From Candidatus Collierbacteria bacterium GW2011_GWB1_44_6 (lineage in GTDB: Bacteria; Patescibacteriota; Microgenomatia; UBA1400; MFAQ01): DNA of 21,723 bases. The stretch covers positions 1-21,723 of the forward strand of contig LCJG01000004.1 in NCBI GenBank assembly GCA_000998025.1, in the 5' to 3' direction. Each line of letters opens with the position of its first letter. Position 1 is the first letter of the stretch. Shown here in pieces: positions 1 to 6,166 of this stretch. Below the pieces are notes generated by a model, which was given only the letters and a program-made list of their open reading frames with translations, was not told the DNA's origin and did not search any database. A program made the position numbers and the translations under genes.

Positions 1-933
1 GAAGAAGTGATGATGTTGTCATATGAGTCTTCAGGAAAAAAACCGGACGATTTAATAAAGACTGTTTTTGACAAGAAGAAGCCCGCCAGACCAGTTGAGA
101 CGTTGACGTTGAACAGGAAAAATGGAGTCAAGTTGTCTGTGGATGGAGTAGCAACTCCATTGGTGGATGAAAACGAAAAGTTGGTGGGGACTGTGTGGAT
201 ATTTCGAGATGTGACAAAAGAGAGAGAGTTGACCAAATTACGAAGTGAATTTGTCTCACTTGCCAGTCATCAGCTACGCTCACCGTTAACCGGGATAAAG
301 TGGTTTGTTCAATTATTGCTTGATGAGGTGGAAAAGATGAAACCGATGGAGGTTAAACAATATGTGGAGAAAATTGGATCAAGTAATGAAAAGTTAATTG
401 ATTTAGTTAATGATTTGTTAATTACTTCCAGAATTGATGAAGGGAAATATGATACCAGAAAACTTGAAAAGGTTAAGGTAAAAGAATTGCTTGGTAACGC
501 AATATTGCAAGAAAGTGCTCCACTGAGAATGAAAAATATTACAATAGAAGGACTGGATAAAATATCGGATGCTTTGAGCATAGAGGGAGATTCTGTTCAG
601 CTTATTCAAGTCTTTTCCAATCTGCTGGACAATGCTGTGAACTATTCACCTTATGGTTCTAAAGTCAAAATTGGAGTTAAAAAGCTTACCAAAGAAATAG
701 TGTTGAGCATTCAGGATCGTGGAATGGGAATTCCAAACAGTCAACAGAAGAAAATATTTGAGAAATTTTTCAGAGCAGATAATGTCGCCAAGACAATTCC
801 AGGGTCAGGATTGGGATTGTATATGGCTATTAACATTGTTGAAGGACATGGTGGAAAGATTTGGTTTGAGTCTAAAGAAAATAAAGGAACAACGTTTTTT
901 GTAAAATTACCAATTAAACAAAAAAATGGATAA
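1..933 (+). CDS. Sensor histidine kinase with PAS domain, 5' partial
   Basis: The reading frame is open from the first base, so the N-terminus lies outside the window. The first visible part reads as the end of a PAS/PAC sensor domain (GTVWIFRDVTKERE). A HisKA dimerisation domain follows, with the phospho-acceptor His in SLASHQLRSPLTGI. Then comes a HATPase_c domain with the N box (SNLLDNAVNYSP), G1 box (DRGMGIP), F box (IFEKFFR) and G2 box (GSGLGLYMA). All catalytic boxes are intact, so it should autophosphorylate. No membrane helix is visible in this part; one could lie upstream. The gene overlaps the next one by 8 bases, which makes the response regulator its likely partner. The signal sensed cannot be read from the sequence. 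Confidence 0.93.
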   Translation, partial: EEVMMLSYESSGKKPDDLIKTVFDKKKPARPVETLTLNRKNGVKLSVDGVATPLVDENEKLVGTVWIFRDVTKERELTKLRSEFVSLASHQLRSPLTGIKWFVQLLLDEVEKMKPMEVKQYVEKIGSSNEKLIDLVNDLLITSRIDEGKYDTRKLEKVKVKELLGNAILQESAPLRMKNITIEGLDKISDALSIEGDSVQLIQVFSNLLDNAVNYSPYGSKVKIGVKKLTKEIVLSIQDRGMGIPNSQQKKIFEKFFRADNVAKTIPGSGLGLYMAINIVEGHGGKIWFESKENKGTTFFVKLPIKQKNG

Positions 934-1303
934 AAAAAAGAAAGTGATGATCGTCGAAGACGATGCAGTTCTCGTTAACGCCTTAACCCTGGCGCTTGAA
1001 GATGAGGGTTATGATATATCAGTAGCTACGGACGGAGAGGAGGCTGAGAAGATGATTATTAAAGAAGTGCCGGATCTGATTCTGTTGGATTTGCTGCTTC
1101 CCATAAAAAGTGGTTTTGAGGTTTTGAAAGTAGTAAGGGGCAATCCAGACACAAAAGATGTTTCGGTGGTAATCTTGACCAACTTTGAACAAGAAACCAG
1201 CGTGGATGAAGGAATGAGACTTGGGGCAAAGGATTACATTGTAAAAGCCAACATCGACATTAAGGACATTCCGGAAATCGTAAAGAAATATATGCCCTAC
1301 TAA
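926..1303 (+). CDS. Receiver-only (CheY-like) response regulator
   Basis: A 125-residue protein consisting of one receiver domain and nothing else. The acidic pair is E11-D12-D13, the phospho-acceptor is D55 in LILLDLLLP, the switch Thr is T85 in VVILTNF and the conserved Lys is K107 in GAKDYIVKA. There is no DNA-binding or enzymatic output domain, so it must act by protein contact or pass the phosphate on. Its start overlaps the kinase stop region (ATG inside the last kinase codons), consistent with translational coupling and a cognate pair. The family is certain; the target is unknown. Confidence 0.93.
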   Translation: MDKKKKVMIVEDDAVLVNALTLALEDEGYDISVATDGEEAEKMIIKEVPDLILLDLLLPIKSGFEVLKVVRGNPDTKDVSVVILTNFEQETSVDEGMRLGAKDYIVKANIDIKDIPEIVKKYMPY

Positions 1304-1311
1304 CGGCTGGC

Positions 1312-1371
1312 AGATCTAAACAATCTAGATCTCAGTTTTAGATTTCAGATCTAAGATGTGAGTCTGTTTTT
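1312..1371 (+). terminator. Possible hairpin with three AGATCT copies after the two-component pair
   Basis: Three AGATCT copies lie at 1312-1317, 1327-1332 and 1347-1352. The segment TCTAGATCT (1325-1332 region) can pair with AGATCTAAGA (from 1347) with one bulged base, leaving a loop of about 14 nt. A short T run follows at 1367-1371, slightly far from the stem. It could end the kinase/regulator transcript, or it may simply be a palindromic repeat. The call is weak. Confidence 0.35.
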
Positions 1372-1401
1372 GGTACAATCAAGAAGGAATTGTACTAAAA
1401 T
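1371..1401 (+). promoter_or_regulatory. dnaG promoter candidates: extended -10 TGGTACAAT and a downstream TAAAAT
   Basis: TGGTACAAT at 1371-1379 fits an extended -10 (TGnTAnAAT) and would give a leader of about 25 nt. A second hexamer, TAAAAT at 1396-1401, ends 9 nt before the ATG and would give a leaderless transcript. No Shine-Dalgarno site precedes the dnaG ATG, which favours the second. Neither has a convincing -35 box. Confidence 0.45.
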
Positions 1402-1410
1402 AACCCAAAA

Positions 1411-3171
1411 ATGGAAGATCAAGTAGAGGAGGTTAAGAGAAAAACAGATATTGTAGGACTGATTGGCCAATATGTAAGTTTGAAAAAAATGGGCAGACAC
1501 CATAAAGGCCTGTGTCCTTTTCATGCCGAAAAAACTGCTTCGTTTACGGTAAATGAAGAGTTGGGACTTTATAAGTGTTTTGGTTGTGGAGCTGGAGGTG
1601 ACGCTTATAAATTCTTAATGGAGATTGAGGGGATAGACTTTCGAGATGCTCTAGAGCGATTGGCTGACAAGGTAGGAGTAAAGTTGGTTTCGAGAAAGTT
1701 TGATGGTGGAGATGAGAAGAGAAAGATGTTGGAAGTAATGGATTTGGCGGCCAGGTATTATCATTGGCTATTAACAGATGGTAAGTCAGGAAAAGATGCC
1801 AGAAAGTATCTCCTGGAGAGGAAGATAAATGAGAAACTGATCGAAACATTCAACGTTGGATATGCTTTGCCTGGGTGGAACAACTTGACTAACTATTTAA
1901 TAGGCAAAAAAGGATACAAAGAAGATTTGTTGGAGAAATGTGGCTTGGTAAGTAGAGGAAAAGGTGTCTATGATAAATTTAGAGGGAGAATTATGTTTCC
2001 GCTGCAGGACGCAGGAGGTAAGGTGGTGGGGTTTAGTGGTAGGCTGTTACCTAATGGGAATAACGAGAATGAGGCGAAATATCTAAACTCTCCAGAGACC
2101 GAGCTTTATCATAAGGGGAGAATGTTGTATGGATTTTTTCAGGCAAAACAAGATATCAGAAAAAAAAAGAGGGTGGTATTGGTAGAAGGGCAGATGGATT
2201 TGATTAGTTCTTTTGGGGCCGGGGTAGGTGAAACGGTTGCCATTGGTGGCACGGCGTTGACTGAGGATCAGATAGAGATGTTGGCTCGGATGGCAAATTC
2301 TATTTACTTATCTTTTGATGCAGATGAGGCGGGTATTGCTGCGATAAAAAGAGCGGTGGGCATGGCAGAAAAAAGAGGCTTGGATGTGAAAGTGGTTCAA
2401 ATCGAAGGCGGTAAAGACCCAGATGAGATAGCCAGTAAAAATCCGCTGAGGTGGAGAGAGATGGTTGACAACGCTGTGGACGTTTACGAATTTGTAATTG
2501 ATAGTTCAATGAAAAGAAATGACAAAGAGAAGGTTCAGGGGATAAAGATAATAACCGAAGAGGTGGCTCCTTTTTTGTCGAAAATTGAAAATAGTGTGGT
2601 CAGAGATGTTTGGACCAGGAAGTTCGCTGAAAAATTGGGTGTCGAAGCACTGGTGGTGAAAGATGAGATCGATCGAGTAAGGAGTGGAAAAACTTCCCAA
2701 ACGGAACAGATTAACAAGAAACCTGTAGATGCACCAACAGAAGGTAGGTCAGAAAAACTAATGAGGAGGGTTATCGGAGGGTTGTTGACTCGTTCGTCAT
2801 TACGAACGAAAGTAAGAGGCTGGTTTGAAAAAGTAGAGCTAGAGGGTGCGATGGGGAAAGCTTTGAAGTATGTCTGTCAGCATCCTGAAGATTCTCCCTT
2901 AGAGATACTTAAGGGAGCTCAGGCGGAGCTTGTGGAGGTAATTCAGGAAGCTTATATGGCGGAAGGAGAAAATGAGAATTCAACAGATAAGGAGGTGGTT
3001 GAGATGGCAGTTCAGCTACTGCGAGAGCAGATTAGGAAGGAAAAGAAGAGAATAATGGAAGAAATGGAAACAGCCAGAAAAGAGGGAAGAGAAAATGAAG
3101 AGGAACAGCTATTTGCAAAACTTAACGAACTGAACAGGGAAGAGAGTAGGGTGGTGGTACTTTTAGGTTAG
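1411..3171 (+). CDS. dnaG: DNA primase DnaG
   Basis: Synthesises RNA primers at the replication fork. The N-terminal zinc-binding domain has C35, H38, C56 and C59 (CPFH...CFGC). The catalytic core follows, with the conserved RGRIMFPLQD and VVGFSGR stretches. The TOPRIM fold carries E259 in VLVEGQMD and D303/D305 in SFDADEAG. The C-terminal part (about 430-586) is rich in charged helices and is the expected DnaB-interaction region, though it is divergent. At 586 residues it has normal family length. The N-terminus (EEVKRKTDIVGLIGQYV) aligns with typical DnaG starts, so the ATG at 1411 is well supported despite the lack of a Shine-Dalgarno site. rpoD follows 38 nt downstream, as in the classical rpsU-dnaG-rpoD cluster, here without rpsU. 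Confidence 0.98.
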   Translation: MEDQVEEVKRKTDIVGLIGQYVSLKKMGRHHKGLCPFHAEKTASFTVNEELGLYKCFGCGAGGDAYKFLMEIEGIDFRDALERLADKVGVKLVSRKFDGGDEKRKMLEVMDLAARYYHWLLTDGKSGKDARKYLLERKINEKLIETFNVGYALPGWNNLTNYLIGKKGYKEDLLEKCGLVSRGKGVYDKFRGRIMFPLQDAGGKVVGFSGRLLPNGNNENEAKYLNSPETELYHKGRMLYGFFQAKQDIRKKKRVVLVEGQMDLISSFGAGVGETVAIGGTALTEDQIEMLARMANSIYLSFDADEAGIAAIKRAVGMAEKRGLDVKVVQIEGGKDPDEIASKNPLRWREMVDNAVDVYEFVIDSSMKRNDKEKVQGIKIITEEVAPFLSKIENSVVRDVWTRKFAEKLGVEALVVKDEIDRVRSGKTSQTEQINKKPVDAPTEGRSEKLMRRVIGGLLTRSSLRTKVRGWFEKVELEGAMGKALKYVCQHPEDSPLEILKGAQAELVEVIQEAYMAEGENENSTDKEVVEMAVQLLREQIRKEKKRIMEEMETARKEGRENEEEQLFAKLNELNREESRVVVLLG

Positions 3172-3180
3172 AATGAAGGT

Positions 3181-3202
3181 TCCCCTGTGGTAAAATAGGG
3201 GA
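3181..3202 (+). promoter_or_regulatory. rpoD extended -10 inside a palindrome that also holds the ribosome binding site
   Basis: TCCCCT (3181-3186) and AGGGGA (3197-3202) are perfect inverted arms around a 10-nt centre. The extended -10 TGGTAAAAT lies at 3188-3196, within the centre. The right arm is part of GGGGAG (3198-3203), a Shine-Dalgarno site 6 nt from the rpoD ATG. On a read-through dnaG transcript the hairpin would hide the ribosome site; a transcript starting just after the -10 would lack the left arm. The -35 position is poor. Confidence 0.5.
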
Positions 3203-3209
3203 GAATATT

Positions 3210-4313
3210 ATGGCCGATAAAAAGGATAGTCTCCCCATTCAATTAAAGATCCAGGAAATTTTGGCTTTGGGTAAGGAGCAGGGATTTGTAACCCAGGATG
3301 ATATCCTGGAGTATTTTCCTCGTGCTGAAGCACAGGTGAACGACCTGGATTACCTTTACGAACTACTGTTTAAAGCGGATATTGATGTGTTTGAAAGTGT
3401 TTTGTCTGGTCAGGATGCGGAGATTGCAGCGGCGGCCAGTGATCTGGAAAAAGAGCTGGAGTCTCTTTCAAAGTTGGAGGAAACTGAAGTAAACGACCCC
3501 GTGAGGATGTATCTGAAAGAAATCGGTCGGATTCCCCTGTTGAAACGTGAACAGGAAATCTCCTTGGCTCAAAAAGTGGAGAGAGGTGACAAGAGAGCCA
3601 AAGACATGCTCACCAAGTCGAACCTAAGATTGGTGGTTTCTATCGCCAAGAAGTATATGGGTAGAGGGATGAGTTTCTTGGACTTGATACAAGAAGGTAA
3701 CAAAGGGCTCATTAGAGCAGTAGAGAAGTACGACTGGACTAAGGGCTTTAAATTCTCAACATATGCTACTTGGTGGATCCGTCAAGCTATTACGAGAGCA
3801 ATAGCTGATCAAGCTAGAACTATTCGTATTCCGGTCCACATGGTGGAGACAATCAACAAGCTTATCAGGACTCAGAGGAAGCTAATGCAGGACCTAGGCC
3901 GCGAGCCCACTGATGAAGAGGTGGCAGAGGAACTGGAAACGACTCCAGAGAAGGTGCGGGAGATTTTGAAGATTGCTCAAAAGACTACGTCACTCGAGAC
4001 ACCCATTGGTGATGATGAGGACTCACTGCTGGGGGACTTTATCCCAGACGAAAGGCAAGCCACCCCTTATGAAGCGACTTCCAGACAGCTAATGCATGAA
4101 AACCTGGAAGAGGCCTTGGGATCTCTGACGGAGCGAGAAAGTAAAGTATTGCGAATGAGATTTGGGTTGGCGGGAGATAAACCATTAACTCTAGAAGAAG
4201 TGGGAAAAGTTTTCGGAGTAACGCGTGAACGTATCCGGCAGATTGAGAGCAAGGCTCTCAGGAAACTCAGACATCCTTCACGAAGAAGGAAACTTCAAGA
4301 CTATCTGGAGTAA
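3210..4313 (+). CDS. rpoD: Housekeeping sigma factor RpoD (sigma-70)
   Basis: Primary sigma factor that directs RNA polymerase to promoters. Visible in order: a short region 1.1 (about 5-60, including IQEILALGKEQGFVTQDDI), region 1.2 (DPVRMYLKEIGRIPLL), region 2 (SNLRLVVSIAKKYMGRG, then DLIQEGNKGLIRAVEKYD and FSTYATWWIRQAITRAI, the -10 recognition segment), region 3 (IPVHMVETINKL), and region 4 with the -35 helix-turn-helix (TLEEVGKVFGVTRERIRQIE). The protein is 367 residues and lacks the long non-conserved insert between regions 1 and 2 found in proteobacterial RpoD. A Shine-Dalgarno site GGGGAG precedes the ATG. Its 3' end overlaps the convergent thymidine kinase gene by 13 bases. Confidence 0.98.
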   Translation: MADKKDSLPIQLKIQEILALGKEQGFVTQDDILEYFPRAEAQVNDLDYLYELLFKADIDVFESVLSGQDAEIAAAASDLEKELESLSKLEETEVNDPVRMYLKEIGRIPLLKREQEISLAQKVERGDKRAKDMLTKSNLRLVVSIAKKYMGRGMSFLDLIQEGNKGLIRAVEKYDWTKGFKFSTYATWWIRQAITRAIADQARTIRIPVHMVETINKLIRTQRKLMQDLGREPTDEEVAEELETTPEKVREILKIAQKTTSLETPIGDDEDSLLGDFIPDERQATPYEATSRQLMHENLEEALGSLTERESKVLRMRFGLAGDKPLTLEEVGKVFGVTRERIRQIESKALRKLRHPSRRRKLQDYLE

Positions 4314-4939
4314 ATGGTTTTTGGCTTTCCGGGTACAATGTGATGGTTTGAACAGCGAGCTTTGTATTCGACATCCCCGATGACGACGATTGGGTCGTAG
4401 TAATTGGCTGGTTTCCCGTTGATTTCTCTTTGCGTCCTGGTGGCTTCTTGCCCACAACAATCACCTTCCTCATCGACAAAGTCGCAGATGGCTGTAATTC
4501 TTTCAATTTCATCTGAGATAGCCAAGAGGGTAGGCATGGGGCCAAAGGGTTCTCCACGGAAATCGGTAGCCAAACCGGCAAAGACAACTTTGATGTCTAG
4601 CTCAAGGAGGTACCTGACTACATCAACAAGAGAGTTGTCAAATAGCTGAGCTTCGTCGATAACTATGTAATCAAGATGGCCCTCTCTTTTGATCCGGTCA
4701 AGGACAATACCAACGATTTCTAGGGCACTGTCTACCGAATGGGCGGGATAGATTTTATTTTCCTTACCGTTTTTTTCTCTTGAGACCAGAAAATTTGGCA
4801 TATCCCAGCGATTATCTATGCTCGGCTTGAAAGCAAGAACACTTTTTTTGGCATACTCTGCCCGTATGGCAAGGTCGATGACTTTGCCTGTTTTTCCTGC
4901 AAACATGGAACCGGAAATACCCTTTAGTTTTTCTGTCAT
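4301..4939 (-). CDS. tdk: Thymidine kinase (type II, TK1-like)
   Basis: Phosphorylates thymidine in the pyrimidine salvage pathway, as expected in a host-dependent bacterium with little de novo synthesis (inference). The P-loop is GSMFAGKTGK near the N-terminus, the Walker-B-like motif is VIDEAQLF, and the lasso/zinc region has Cys residues around ICDF, DCCGQEATRTQR and KARCSNHH. The first zinc knuckle seems stretched: the usual CxxC is separated here by an acidic insert (DFVDEEGD). Length (212 aa) is normal for the family. The gene ends inside rpoD, tail to tail. Upstream, TTGTGT and CATAAT are 17 bp apart and the -10 ends 9 nt before the ATG, predicting an almost leaderless mRNA. Confidence 0.93.
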   Translation of the reverse strand: MTEKLKGISGSMFAGKTGKVIDLAIRAEYAKKSVLAFKPSIDNRWDMPNFLVSREKNGKENKIYPAHSVDSALEIVGIVLDRIKREGHLDYIVIDEAQLFDNSLVDVVRYLLELDIKVVFAGLATDFRGEPFGPMPTLLAISDEIERITAICDFVDEEGDCCGQEATRTQREINGKPANYYDPIVVIGDVEYKARCSNHHIVPGKPKTIYSR

Positions 4940-4948
4940 ACAAAAGTC

Positions 4949-4977
4949 ATTATGGCAACATTACTTAAAACACACAA
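4949..4977 (-). promoter_or_regulatory. Promoter of the thymidine kinase gene
   Basis: Read on the minus strand, TTGTGT (4972-4977) and CATAAT (4949-4954) are separated by 17 bp. The -10 ends 9 nt before the ATG at 4939, so transcription should begin almost at the start codon. No Shine-Dalgarno site is present. It lies back to back with the promoter of the 5019 gene. Confidence 0.5.
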
Positions 4978-4983
4978 GCGAAT

Positions 4984-5012
4984 TTGACAAGATGTCTTGG
5001 TTGTGTGATAGA
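4984..5012 (+). promoter_or_regulatory. Promoter of the holin-like gene, leaderless layout
   Basis: A consensus -35 TTGACA (4984-4989), a 17-bp spacer, and GATAGA (5007-5012). The ATG at 5019 lies 6 nt after the -10, so the first transcribed base should be at or next to the A of the start codon. Confidence 0.6.
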
Positions 5013-5018
5013 TAAGGT

Positions 5019-5345
5019 ATGTTAATTAACTTAGTCATCAACGCTTTAGCCTTTTATGTAACGGCATATATAGTTCCGGGGGTCAGAATAGAGAACTTTT
5101 CATCTTTAGCTGTGGTGGCAATTGTGTGGGGCGTATTGTCTATAATTCTGAAGCCGATATTAATCTTATTAACGCTACCGGTAAACATCTTGACTTTGGG
5201 ATTGTTTACGTTCGTGATTAATGCTTTCCTCATTATGCTTATGAGCGGCTTCGTGCCAGGATTTAGAGTGGACGGTTTTGGGTCTGCACTGCTCGCGGCT
5301 GTAGTTTTGGCCTTGCTAAACGTGGTGTTAGGAAATCTGAGATAG
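5019..5345 (+). CDS. Four-helix membrane protein, phage holin 4 / YvlD-like family
   Basis: A 108-residue, very hydrophobic protein with about four membrane segments (roughly residues 3-20, 28-50, 53-77 and 85-105). The pattern VPGVRIENFSSLAVVAIVWGVLS...LILLTLPVNILTLGLFTFVINA...PGFRVDGF is typical of the family annotated as phage holin family 4 superfamily IV (PF04020; YvlD in Bacillus). Despite the name, these are usually chromosomal membrane proteins, not phage lysis genes, and no phage genes are nearby. Function is unknown. It is probably transcribed alone from its own promoter as a leaderless mRNA. Confidence 0.85.
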   Translation: MLINLVINALAFYVTAYIVPGVRIENFSSLAVVAIVWGVLSIILKPILILLTLPVNILTLGLFTFVINAFLIMLMSGFVPGFRVDGFGSALLAAVVLALLNVVLGNLR

Positions 5346-5362
5346 TTTCTTGGTTCGTGAGC

Positions 5363-5391
5363 TTGCTTCGGGTGGCTGGTTTTGGTAAAAT
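5363..5391 (+). promoter_or_regulatory. tRNA-Asn promoter
   Basis: TTGCTT (5363-5368), a 17-bp spacer, then an extended -10 TGGTAAAAT (5383-5391). The expected start is near 5398, about 10 nt before the first base of the tRNA. Confidence 0.6.
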
Positions 5392-5408
5392 TAGGCGTTC
5401 GTTTATAT

Positions 5409-5673
5409 TCCCCTGTAGCTCAGTTGGTAGAGCGCCTCCCTGTAATACATAACTTGCAGCGCTTCGGTGAAAGCCGGGGTGGAAAACCGGGTTAATTGAC
5501 GGGAAGCCTAAAATCGAAAGATCATGGTAATCCGCAGCCAAGCCCTTCGTTTGTGGGGAAGGTTCAGAGACTATACGCCTGGCTCCGTTTAGGAGATGAG
5601 ATAGTCCAAGCCTCAGTTAAAATTGAGGGCACTTGTAAGGAGGATGTCACTGGTTCGAGTCCAGTCGGGGGAG
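5409..5673 (+). tRNA. trnN: tRNA-Asn(GUU) interrupted by a group I intron
   Basis: The acceptor stem TCCCCTG (5409-5415) pairs with CGGGGGA (5666-5672). The D stem is GCTC/GAGC. The anticodon stem is CCTCC (5435-5439) with GGAGG (5639-5643). The variable loop is short (ATGTC), and the T arm is ACTGG-TTCGAGT-CCAGT. The discriminator is G73 and no CCA is encoded. Exons are 5409-5443 and 5636-5673; joining them gives loop CTGTTAA and anticodon GTT. The T arm and G73 closely resemble E. coli tRNA-Asn as I remember it. The alternative readings Tyr (needs a long variable arm in bacteria) and Thr (intron would not end in G) were rejected. The intron splits the anticodon between positions 35 and 36. 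Confidence 0.88.
5444..5635 (+). ncRNA. Group I self-splicing intron (IC3-like) in tRNA-Asn, 192 nt, no internal ORF
   Basis: P1 is exon CTGT plus AA pairing with TTGCAG, placing the 5' splice site after a U that makes a U-G wobble, the group I rule. The intron ends in G (5635). P10 can form between CTT in the guide and AAG of the 3' exon. The conserved core is recognisable: GGTAATCCGCAGCCAAGC (P/Q region), GGAAGGTTCAGAGACTA (R) and ATAGTCCAAG (S). P7 pairs GACTAT (5569-5574) with ATAGTC (5601-5606). P9 is CCTCA/TGAGG near 5611-5628. The core closely matches the cyanobacterial tRNA-Leu intron class. It carries no homing endonuclease ORF. Confidence 0.9.
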
Positions 5674-5675
5674 CA
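5657..5675 (+). repeat. Left copy of a 19-bp direct repeat (genuine tRNA-Asn 3' end)
   Basis: GAGTCCAGTCGGGGGAGCA is the functional 3' end of the tRNA. A second copy with one mismatch lies at 6056-6074, on the other side of the GIY-YIG gene. This is the arrangement left by an element that integrated into a tRNA 3' end and duplicated it (attL/attR-like). Confidence 0.75.
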
Positions 5676-5724
5676 CTTCGGCAAGCTCAGTGCAGGCTAT
5701 TGTCTGTTGAGTTTGTTAATTATT

Positions 5725-6057
5725 ATGAGTAAACCTTGGTTTGTATATTTGCTTCTTTGCGATCAGAAAACTTTTTATGTTGGAATAACAACAAATATTG
5801 CAGGAAGAGTGAATCAACATAGAGCCAAGGAATCATTTTTTACGAAAAAGTTTTTTGATGTGGAACTGGTTTGTTGTGAACGGTATAAATTGGAACATGA
5901 AGCGGCAATGAGAGAAAAGCAAATTAAAGGATGGAGTAGAGCAAAGAAACAAATGTTGATAGATCGAAAGCTTGGCTTCAATTACTGCACTGATTTTGCC
6001 AAAGCTCTTCTTGCTGACAAGAGCCATGTGAGTTTACACCGAGCAAAGCCAAGGTGA
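5725..6057 (+). CDS. Free-standing GIY-YIG nuclease domain protein
   Basis: A 110-residue single-domain protein. The GIY-YIG signature appears as FVYLLLCDQKTFYVGIT, followed by the conserved Arg in NIAGRVNQHR and the catalytic-type Glu region HEAAMREKQIKGWSRAKKQML. It fits the small UPF0213/YhbQ-like branch, common in Patescibacteria, rather than UvrC. The start chosen is the ATG before SKPWFVYL; the frame is open upstream through the tRNA 3' end, but that part has no family similarity. No promoter or Shine-Dalgarno site is visible, so it may be transcribed with the tRNA. The stop codon lies in the second tRNA-end copy. It sits immediately beside an intron-bearing tRNA, which raises the possibility of a mobility role. 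Confidence 0.85.
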   Translation: MSKPWFVYLLLCDQKTFYVGITTNIAGRVNQHRAKESFFTKKFFDVELVCCERYKLEHEAAMREKQIKGWSRAKKQMLIDRKLGFNYCTDFAKALLADKSHVSLHRAKPR

Positions 6058-6074
6058 GTCCAATCGGGGGAGCA
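6056..6074 (+). repeat. Right copy of the tRNA-Asn 3' end
   Basis: GAGTCCAATCGGGGGAGCA matches the true tRNA end (5657-5675) at 18 of 19 positions. It is not part of a complete tRNA. Its first bases overlap the stop codon of the GIY-YIG gene, so the inserted segment is about 380 bp and contains essentially only that gene. Confidence 0.75.
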
Positions 6075-6109
6075 AAATTTTTTAGGCACGATTTTATCCT
6101 TATAACAGA

Positions 6110-6132
6110 GGGGGTTCAGACAGGACTCGAAC
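6110..6132 (-). other. Possible tRNA 3'-end relic on the minus strand
   Basis: The minus strand reads GTTCGAGTCCTGTC and then TGAACCCCC, which looks like a T loop, the 3' T stem and an acceptor 3' strand. The 5' half of the T stem does not match (ACAGG would be needed), so no complete tRNA exists here. It may be a truncated copy of another tRNA end. The call is weak. Confidence 0.3.
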
Positions 6133-6139
6133 TTTTTAG

Positions 6140-6161
6140 CTTGTAAATAACAAGGTTTTTG
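6140..6161 (+). terminator. Short stem-loop with T run downstream of the tRNA/GIY-YIG unit
   Basis: CTTGT and ACAAG form a 5-bp stem with a 5-nt loop, followed by GTTTTT. It may end transcripts from the tRNA side. The stem is short, so confidence is low. Confidence 0.35.
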
Positions 6162-6166
6162 ATTTC

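Noticed and set aside
5019..5345. Prophage signal from the holin-like gene
   Set aside because: This family is mostly chromosomal and no other phage gene is present.
5440..5638. Reading the tRNA as Tyr (GTA) or Thr (TGT)
   Set aside because: Tyr would need a long variable arm and an intron not ending in G; Thr would also need an intron ending in T. The U-G pair in P1 and the final G fix the Asn solution.
5496..5732. ORF covering the tRNA-Asn 3' half
   Set aside because: It overlaps the group I intron core and the tRNA 3' exon; composition shows no protein family.
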